Source of the DNA: Lachnospiraceae bacterium
GTDB taxonomy: Bacteria; Bacillota; Clostridia; Lachnospirales; Lachnospiraceae
Assembly (NCBI GenBank): GCA_900768755.1
Contig: CAAGDV010000014.1
Span: 1-27,919 of the forward strand
DNA length: 27,919 nucleotides
Direction: 5' to 3'
Below, one piece after another: positions 23,861 through 27,919 of the stretch (the stretch's first letter is position 1; every line of letters begins with the position of its first letter). A program made the position numbers and the translations under genes. A model generated the notes under the pieces. That model was not told the DNA's origin. It saw nothing but the letters and a program-made list of their open reading frames with translations, and did not search any database.

Positions 23861-24373
23861 TTATAAATCCACCTCAAACTGTACGGTCTGATTGTAGATA
23901 TCAAGAGCCATCTGCATCTCCATAATTGCGGTAGATACGCGCTCATATTCCGATTTTATCAACTCCAAATCGTAGTTGATATAGCGATATTCAGGCACTG
24001 CATTTCGGCCAAAAGACCTTGATTCTTCTCTGGTCTTAGGAAGCTGCTTACGCATCCAATCCAAAACATTTTTTCTCTTGTTGAGCTGTGCCATTCTGAC
24101 CAAAATAGAGTCAACGCTCATAACTGAATCGCCCACTGTAACGGTAGCGGTGGCATTGGACAGATTCAATGCGTGCTTGATGATTGCTATTTTCTCATCA
24201 AGAGCTTCGATTGTTGCTGCAACCTCAGCATAATCATATTCAGGCACAACTGCCTCCTCATTAGTTGCTGCAACATAGGTGCTGGAGCTCTGCTCCTTGT
24301 TCACCCAGAAAGCCTTATCCTCCTCAAGACTTTTAAGCATCTTATTGGCATAAGCCGAAGTCATTTTCTGCAT
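23861..24373 (-). CDS. Predicted helical / coiled-coil protein of unknown function
   Basis: A 170-residue, mostly helical protein. Residues about 10-25 and 50-80 (YAEVAATIEALDEKIAIIKHALNLSNA) and 100-170 are rich in Glu, Lys and Leu. The core (LDEKIAIIKHALNLSNATATVTVGDSVMSVDSILVRMAQLNKRKNVLDWM) loosely recalls the DIP1984/DUF6847 family pattern of a helix, an N-x-T strand-turn and a second helix; this is a weak resemblance. The ATG at 24373 has GGAGG 8 bases upstream; earlier in-frame starts lie in the promoter. Monocistronic with a good promoter (24406-24434). No signal peptide or membrane helix. Function unknown. Confidence 0.75.
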   Translation of the reverse strand: MQKMTSAYANKMLKSLEEDKAFWVNKEQSSSTYVAATNEEAVVPEYDYAEVAATIEALDEKIAIIKHALNLSNATATVTVGDSVMSVDSILVRMAQLNKRKNVLDWMRKQLPKTREESRSFGRNAVPEYRYINYDLELIKSEYERVSTAIMEMQMALDIYNQTVQFEVDL

Positions 24374-24405
24374 ATTTTTTCCTCCCACATCGTTCATATG
24401 AGATA

Positions 24406-24434
24406 ATTGTAGCATCACAAATTAAATTTGTCAC
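24406..24434 (-). promoter_or_regulatory. Promoter of the helical protein gene
   Basis: -35 GTGACA (24429-24434), 17-base spacer, -10 TACAAT (24406-24411) on the minus strand, 33 bases before the start. Confidence 0.65.
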
Positions 24435-24449
24435 TAAACCTGTGGTAAA

Positions 24450-24530
24450 GTAAACTATGGGTAATATTCCAATTTTAAATGCAACAAAGCGTTGCAATTA
24501 CCCTGACGAATTATATGGTGCAATTACTTT
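24450..24530. repeat. Short repeats resembling an IS end remnant
   Basis: Two direct repeats GCAATTACyyTGAC (24495-24508 and 24523-24536) differ in 2 bases and lie 28 bases apart. TGCAAC/GTTGCA (near 24480-24497) and GGTAAT/ATTACC form nested inverted repeats over the left copy. Clustered short repeats of this kind occur at the ends of IS21-like elements. No transposase gene fragment is present, so this is only a possible remnant. Confidence 0.3.
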
Positions 24531-24544
24531 GACCAAAAGAAGGC

Positions 24545-24581
24545 AAAAAAATAAGACACCTCCCAATAGGAAGTGCCTTAT
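24545..24581 (-). terminator. Terminator of the toxin-antitoxin operon
   Basis: On the minus strand ATAAGGCACTTCC pairs with GGAGGTGTCTTAT (13-bp imperfect stem, 24551-24581), followed by a T-run (24545-24550). It lies about 70 bases after the antitoxin stop. Confidence 0.8.
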
Positions 24582-24649
24582 CTTGTTAGACTTATCGATT
24601 TGCCAACTTTTCTTTTAACTGCTTCGGACAAATTCACCTCATCAAGATA

Positions 24650-24862
24650 TTATGACCAAAAGTCCTCTTCCCTAATAAATTCACCGTTTTTCATCTCTGC
24701 CTCACTCTGATCGAGAATCTCCTTCTCTTTATCTGTTACCTTTGTGAAATCAGGATCCCATGCTAAGACAAGCCTCCTAATTAAAGCATTAACTATTGAC
24801 GCATCTTCGTCTGGTAAAATATCTAAAAGTGCCGCAAATTCCAAAGTCGTAGCTTTTAACAT
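24650..24862 (-). CDS. Antitoxin-like protein (RelB-type partner)
   Basis: A 70-residue acidic protein. The N-terminal TTLEFAALLDILPDEDASIVNALIRRLVLAWDPDFTKVT and the C-terminal EKEILDQSEAEMKNGEFIREEDFW follow the pattern of small antitoxins that pair with RelE/ParE toxins. The N-terminus would form a short DNA-binding or dimer domain and the acidic tail would wrap the toxin. It lies 11 bases downstream of the toxin-like gene and has a strong GGAGG 7 bases before its ATG. That gives it a far better translation signal than the toxin, as expected for an antitoxin in excess. The order toxin-then-antitoxin is the reverse of classical relBE. Confidence 0.72.
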   Translation of the reverse strand: MLKATTLEFAALLDILPDEDASIVNALIRRLVLAWDPDFTKVTDKEKEILDQSEAEMKNGEFIREEDFWS

Positions 24863-24873
24863 AACTACACCTC

Positions 24874-25125
24874 CTACTTATAAATGTCACCACGATTGCC
24901 TATATCCAATATGCTCAATATAAGCAATTTATTGTCCTCATCATATCTAAATATAATACGAATAGAACCCATACGCAATCTTTTTCGACCATCAGAAAAT
25001 CCAACCAAAGGCTTAATATCACCCGTTGCAGGCAAACATTTAAGATTGATTTCTATAATATCCTTAATTCTTTGCCTTTCCCTTACTTGTCGTACTGTTA
25101 GTTGAGGCATAACCCTGAACTGCAA
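24874..25125 (-). CDS. RelE/ParE-family toxin-like protein with unclear start
   Basis: Read from TTG 25125 it has 83 residues, normal for RelE. The family core is clear: RQRIKDIIEINLKCLPATGDIKPLVGF followed by KRLRMGSIRIIFRYDEDNKLLILSILDIGNRGDIYK, with the basic residues and the RLRxGxxRIIF strand. These toxins cut mRNA on the ribosome or poison gyrase; which is not clear here. The start is odd. The only good ribosome binding site (GGAGG, 25149-25153) is 8 bases upstream of an in-frame ATA (25138-25140), five codons before the TTG. An in-frame ATG at 25110 has only a weak AGGG 3 bases away. The original ATG may have mutated to ATA, lowering expression. Confidence 0.7.
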   Translation of the reverse strand: MQFRVMPQLTVRQVRERQRIKDIIEINLKCLPATGDIKPLVGFSDGRKRLRMGSIRIIFRYDEDNKLLILSILDIGNRGDIYK

Positions 25126-25264
25126 GGTATACGCTGGTATTGACAGGTCCTCCTTCTCCCTTTACAAACATGGGCGAAAATACATACTTTTTATCCTCAT
25201 TCCCTCACTGTACCTGTTTTTGTTTACCATTCTTTAGCCCTCACCCCTTACCGCCCTGTCCACG

Positions 25265-25310
25265 AAAAAAATCCCCCAATTGGTTCTTTACAATACCAAT
25301 TGAAGGATTT
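25265..25310 (-). terminator. Terminator downstream of mnmA
   Basis: On the minus strand a 16-bp stem (two G-T pairs) joins 25295-25310 with 25269-25284, around a 10-base loop. A run of seven T residues (25265-25271) partly overlaps the stem base. It probably ends the Rrf2-mnmA transcript about 175 bases after the mnmA stop. The gap from 25126 to 25264 toward the toxin gene holds no recognisable promoter or gene. Confidence 0.75.
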
Positions 25311-25348
25311 ATTCCATAATCTTTGAAGGATTTCTATCCCATAACCTT
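25301..25348. repeat. Imperfect tandem repeat
   Basis: Two adjacent copies begin TGAAGGATTT and continue with a TTCCATAA-type end (25301-25323 and 25324-25348). The first copy provides one arm of the terminator at 25265-25310, so the repeat may come from a local duplication. Confidence 0.5.
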
Positions 25349-25370
25349 CCGCCCGGCACAGCCCGGGACG

Positions 25371-25486
25371 TAATTATCCTTATGTGGGGTTTTTGGAAAC
25401 GCCGGCACTTAGATTGCGTATTTTGCAATCTTAGTGTCCGTTGCGTTTCCAACTTAAGCGCAAGCGCCCCCACAGAAGGATAATTA
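25371..25486. repeat. 116-bp near-perfect palindromic element at the end of mnmA
   Basis: The arms TAATTATCCTTATGTGGGG (25371-25389) and its counterpart 25468-25486 are inverted copies with one mismatch in 19. Inside, TTGGAAACGC (25393-25402) pairs with 25443-25452 (10 bp), and CACTTAGATTGC (25406-25417) pairs with 25425-25436 with one mismatch around a 7-base loop. The pocket 25453-25467 can form GCGC/GCGC. The outer arm supplies the TAA stop of mnmA (25484-25486). It could be a MITE-like element or a structured 3' RNA. Confidence 0.65.
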
Positions 25487-26542
25487 CTCCAGTACTCCTC
25501 CGCACAAAATGCACCCATCTTTATAAAACACCCCGGCCTGCCCAGGTGTTGCCGCCCGGATGGGTTCATCAAACTCTGCCACGATTCCGCCGCATCCGTC
25601 CGGCCTGATAACGCAGTCCATAAGTTTCTGCGAATACCTGAGTCTGCCCTGAACCCTTACCGGCCCGTCTACGTTTTCCACAGACATATAATTAACATCG
25701 GTAATTCTCGCAATCCGCGTCATAAGCTCGTCCGCAGTCCCCAGAACAACCGTATTCTCCTTTGGATTGATTCCGATTACAAACCTCGGTTCGCCAAAAG
25801 CTATTCCGAGTCCTTTCCGCTGTCCCACCGTGTAATGCGTGATTCCGCGGTGCCTTCCTAACACCCGGTTGTCCGTGTCGACAAAATCGCCCTCCTCATC
25901 TTTTTTGCCGAATTCCCGCTCAAGAAATGCCGCATAATCTCCGTCCGGCACAAAACATATATCCTGACTGTCTTTTTTGTGCGCCACCAAAAGCTTATTC
26001 TCCTCGGCTATTCTGCGAACCTCGTCCTTCTCCATTCCGTACAGCGGGAAAAGAGTGTGCGACAGCGCGTCCTGCGAAAGATTGTAGAGCACATACGACT
26101 GGTCTTTTTTGTCTGACGCCGCTCTGGCAACGCTGTAACGTCCGTTGTCAAGGCGGACTATTTTGGCGTAATGCCCCGTCGCAATGTAATCGGCGCCGAT
26201 GCCCACCGCCCTCGACAAAAGAGCTTCCCACTTGATGTATCTGTTGCAGGCAATGCAGGGATTGGGCGTCCTTCCGGCAAAATACTCCTGTCCAAAATAG
26301 TCAATTACCTTCTCGCGAAACTCTTTTTTGAAATTCATAACATAATGCGGAATGCCAATCATATCGGCAACGCGGCGGGCGTCCGTGACTGCGTCAATGC
26401 TTCCGCAGCACCCCTCCTCGTTATCCTGCCAAATCTGCATAGTGACGCCGATTACATCATAGCCCTGCTCCTTCAAAAGAAGCGCGGCAACCGATGAGTC
26501 AACGCCTCCCGACATTCCCACAACAACTTTTTCTCTGCTCAT
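25484..26542 (-). CDS. mnmA: tRNA-specific 2-thiouridylase MnmA
   Basis: An ATP-dependent enzyme that puts sulfur on U34 of tRNA Lys, Glu and Gln. It has 352 residues. The PP-loop GMSGGVDSS is at residues 9-17. The catalytic cysteines are in NPCIACN (C96, with C99) and SQDICFVPDGD (C196). TVGQRKGLGIA and a C-terminal beta-barrel follow. The ATG at 26542 is chosen because AGGATG lies 6-9 bases upstream; an ATG at 26551 is possible. It follows the Rrf2 regulator directly. In many Firmicutes a cysteine desulfurase (iscS) gene sits between these two; here it is absent, so sulfur must come from a desulfurase encoded elsewhere. Confidence 0.95.
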   Translation of the reverse strand: MSREKVVVGMSGGVDSSVAALLLKEQGYDVIGVTMQIWQDNEEGCCGSIDAVTDARRVADMIGIPHYVMNFKKEFREKVIDYFGQEYFAGRTPNPCIACNRYIKWEALLSRAVGIGADYIATGHYAKIVRLDNGRYSVARAASDKKDQSYVLYNLSQDALSHTLFPLYGMEKDEVRRIAEENKLLVAHKKDSQDICFVPDGDYAAFLEREFGKKDEEGDFVDTDNRVLGRHRGITHYTVGQRKGLGIAFGEPRFVIGINPKENTVVLGTADELMTRIARITDVNYMSVENVDGPVRVQGRLRYSQKLMDCVIRPDGCGGIVAEFDEPIRAATPGQAGVFYKDGCILCGGVLE

Positions 26543-26552
26543 AAAAAACATC

Positions 26553-26987
26553 CTATATCGTGTAATTCTCAGAATTGTTATTCTGCCATACCATCAAATC
26601 CGCCAGCGTGACATTGTCCACAACGTTATTAATTGCATCATTGAGCTGCGTCCAAAGCTTCAACGTGGCGCAATTCTCGCTTCTGTCACAATTAATGCCG
26701 TCCTCGCCCACACATGCTACCGGTGCCAGACTTCCCTCGATAAGTCTTAAAATCATTCCGGCAGTGTATTCACTCGGTTGTCTTGTAAGCACATATCCGC
26801 CCTGTGCGCCCCTTATGCTCCGCACAAATCCGGCATTGTTGAGTATCGAAATAATCTGCTCCAGATATTTGTCTGAAATGTCCTGGCGCTTCGCAACGTC
26901 CTTAATGCTGACCGGACGGTCCGCGCCATTGGTTGCGATATCTAACATCAGCCTCAATGCATATCTTCCCTTGGTAGAAATCTTCAT
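26553..26987 (-). CDS. Rrf2-family transcriptional regulator (CymR/IscR-like)
   Basis: A 144-residue winged-helix regulator starting MKISTKGRYALRLMLDIA, with recognition region DISDKYLEQIISILNNAGFVRSIRGAQGGYVL (about residues 36-66) and a C-terminal dimer helix. The N-terminal half fits CymR of Bacillus, the repressor of cysteine metabolism. Unlike Bacillus CymR it has three cysteines, C92, C100 and C106, at the place of the Fe-S ligands of IscR (C92, C98, C104 in E. coli), with slightly different spacing. The ATG at 26987 has GAGGTGA 8 bases upstream; the earlier in-frame ATG at 27038 lies in the repeat. It is followed by mnmA. Its promoter carries the motif shared with metY, implying autoregulation and control of metY-cysK. 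Confidence 0.85.
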   Translation of the reverse strand: MKISTKGRYALRLMLDIATNGADRPVSIKDVAKRQDISDKYLEQIISILNNAGFVRSIRGAQGGYVLTRQPSEYTAGMILRLIEGSLAPVACVGEDGINCDRSENCATLKLWTQLNDAINNVVDNVTLADLMVWQNNNSENYTI

Positions 26988-27010
26988 ATTGTTTGTCACC
27001 TCATAATGTT

Positions 27011-27076
27011 GTTTGCTCGTTATCGCGGCGAAAAACAAATGCCGCCTTCGGCGTCGCTTGCTTTTCGCTCGCGTAC
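27011..27076. repeat. 66-bp palindromic repeat, copy 1
   Basis: Identical to copy 2 (27133-27198) at 64 of 66 positions, same orientation. It contains GCGAAAAACAA paired with TTGCTTTTCGC (one mismatch) around an inner CGCC-TTC-GGCG hairpin. More GC-rich than its flanks. It lies between the predicted promoter (27199-27227) and start codon of the Rrf2 gene. Confidence 0.8.
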
Positions 27077-27132
27077 TGTTTCCACGACTCGCAATCCAGC
27101 GCTGTCGCGCTTACTGCCTGCTTTCACAGGCG
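27077..27132. repeat. Spacer with two hairpins between the 66-bp repeats
   Basis: Fifty-six bases holding AGCGC-TGTC-GCGCT (about 27098-27111) and GCCTG-CTTTCA-CAGGC (27116-27131). With the flanking repeats this makes a 122-bp period, like a fragment of a tandem palindromic array. Confidence 0.6.
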
Positions 27133-27198
27133 GTTTGCTCGTTATCACGGCGAAAAACAAATGCCGCCTTCGGCGTCGCTTGTTTTTCGCTCGCGTAC
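27133..27198. repeat. 66-bp palindromic repeat, copy 2
   Basis: Second copy of the repeat at 27011-27076, differing at 2 positions. Here the long stem GCGAAAAACAA / TTGTTTTTCGC is perfect (11 bp). The predicted transcription start of the Rrf2-mnmA operon (about 27192) falls inside this copy. Confidence 0.8.
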
Positions 27199-27227
27199 AT
27201 TATAACTCATTATTCATAGTAATTCAA
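27199..27227 (-). promoter_or_regulatory. Promoter of the Rrf2-mnmA operon
   Basis: -35 TTGAAT (27222-27227), exact 17-base spacer and perfect -10 TATAAT (27199-27204) on the minus strand. It would produce a leader of about 205 bases containing both 66-bp repeats. No better promoter was found between the repeats and the gene. Confidence 0.7.
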
Positions 27228-27234
27228 TAGGAAT
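27212..27234. promoter_or_regulatory. Candidate CymR/Rrf2-type operator at the regulator's own promoter
   Basis: The motif TAGTAnnTCAATAGGAAT (27217-27234) recurs here from the metY promoter and again covers the -35 hexamer. Eighteen of 23 right-aligned positions match the metY site. The left ATTC of the inverted repeat is also present (27212-27215). Confidence 0.6.
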
Positions 27235-27388
27235 TATCCCAAAGAATTCGTATTACTTTCAATTCATTTATCCATTAGGAAATATACAAACACACAAAAA
27301 ACAATCCGATAACTACCGATTGAACCAAATCGAAATAATTCATACATAATCATACTTCTCGTTTCATAACTGCCGTTTCCGTTACGGT
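27235..27388. other. AT-rich gap without recognised features
   Basis: The 154 bases between the operator and the RhuM-like gene hold no gene and no clear terminator. Only a weak CCGT/ACGG pairing lies just after the RhuM stop (27373-27386). Confidence 0.4.
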
Positions 27389-27919
27389 TTACTTTTCAGC
27401 CTTCGACAACTCTTTGACCATCCTATCAAAATCAGATTCTATCGGTTGTGTCTTATTAAAGATGTCATATTCCTGATATGCTTTCTCCACTGCCTGCTTA
27501 TGAGAAATATGTCCATTATCTTTCAAAATGTCATAACGGCGGAACTCAAGGAACTCATTAACGCTTCTTGAAAATTCTTCCATAGTGAAAACATTTTCCC
27601 GTTCAATCAAATCCTCTATGTAATCAAAATACCCTGTAACAGCACGTTCCAATTGACGAATCTGTTTTTCGTCCAAATAGTTTTTAGCAATCGGGGTATC
27701 GGATTTGAGAATACGACCATCGGGAGCATTTTTCCATGTAGTTAATCCCATATTCTCTTTGGTGTGGTCAGCCTGATTGTACACAATTTCAGCCACAGTC
27801 TTACCGGTAATGGCATAATGAAATTTGTTCTGTATGGTGGCATAAAAATGATATGCAGTATCGGAATCTCTATCATAATCAATGCTGCACTCGGCAAATA
27901 TATCCGTTATCTGTTGCCA
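27389..27919 (-). CDS. RhuM-family protein, partial (5' end outside the window)
   Basis: The frame is open from the window edge to TAA at 27389-27391, giving 176 residues of the C-terminal part. It begins WQQITDIFAECSIDYD and contains FYATIQNKFHYAITGKTVAEIVYNQADHTKENMGLTTWKN, which is characteristic of RhuM-family proteins. IAKNYLDEKQIRQLERAVTGYFDYIEDLIERE and a helical tail follow. An apparent start at GTG 27796 is internal; the 41 codons before it also match the family. RhuM proteins occur in pathogenicity islands and beside restriction systems, often as phage or plasmid-like cargo; the biochemical role is unknown. Its presence suggests an accessory region starts here. Confidence 0.85.
   Translation of the reverse strand, partial: WQQITDIFAECSIDYDRDSDTAYHFYATIQNKFHYAITGKTVAEIVYNQADHTKENMGLTTWKNAPDGRILKSDTPIAKNYLDEKQIRQLERAVTGYFDYIEDLIERENVFTMEEFSRSVNEFLEFRRYDILKDNGHISHKQAVEKAYQEYDIFNKTQPIESDFDRMVKELSKAEK

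Noticed and set aside
25153..25264. Short minus-strand frame (ends KGKAKN) overlapping the toxin 5' end
   Set aside because: It is about 35 codons, without a convincing start or homology; its GGAGG is better explained by the toxin gene.
27011..27198. CRISPR array
   Set aside because: There are only two copies, of 66 bp with long internal stems and a 56-bp spacer that itself folds; no cas gene is present.

Overview
The window looks like part of a chromosome of an anaerobic, chemotaxis-capable Firmicute, most likely a Lachnospiraceae-type Clostridia. The pointers are a four-subunit pyruvate-type ferredoxin oxidoreductase, the non-mevalonate enzyme IspD, long-form HPF, RF2 with a +1 programmed frameshift, clostridial-type aspartokinase and homoserine dehydrogenase, strong GGAGG ribosome binding sites and sigma-A promoters with 17-base spacers. 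This was judged by eye; no database was searched.

Layout. (1) 1-402: promoter and leader of an rRNA operon running off the left edge on the minus strand, preceded by tRNA-Ser(UGA) with its own promoter and terminator. (2) 399-5814: an eight-gene minus-strand operon (YcxB-like, tsaE, tsaB, rimI, rnz, a membrane-anchored DUF protein, tsaD, ispD), mostly tRNA modification and processing genes, driven from a promoter at 5786-5814. (3) 5835-6392: a divergent DUF4190 membrane protein ending in a very large nested hairpin terminator. (4) 6407-13914: a minus-strand block hpf / secA-prfB-cheW-hom-ask, in which a CheW-like protein sits inside a translation, secretion and amino-acid operon. (5) 13915-14291: an AT-rich gap with two perfect DnaA boxes. 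(6) 14292-15992: an SDR (probable EF-P 5-aminopentanone reductase) overlapping tail-to-tail with an esterase. (7) 16015-18389: metY-cysK sulfur assimilation operon. (8) 18391-19499: a transglutaminase-like lipoprotein gene with an in-frame TGA at the position of an expected Trp. (9) 19519-20525: an orphan CbiE/CbiT-like protein with a degenerate SAM motif. (10) 20546-23627: porC-porD-porA-porB. (11) 23861-25310: a small helical protein, possible IS debris, and a toxin-first RelE/RelB-like pair. (12) 25371-27234: Rrf2 regulator and mnmA, flanked by a 116-bp palindromic element and by two 66-bp repeats lying in the regulator's predicted leader. (13) 27389-end: a partial RhuM-family gene.

The strongest system-level observation links regions 7 and 12. 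The metY-cysK promoter and the promoter of the Rrf2 regulator share a motif (TAGTAnnTCAATAGGAAT) on top of the -35 element. This suggests an autoregulated CymR-type cysteine regulon, and CysK, the known partner of CymR in Bacillus, is encoded in the target operon. The regulator has three IscR-like cysteines, so sulfur and Fe-S sensing may be combined in one protein. Other items to check are the in-frame TGA, the CbiE/T-like orphan, the toxin whose best ribosome binding site points at an ATA codon, and the large palindromic elements.
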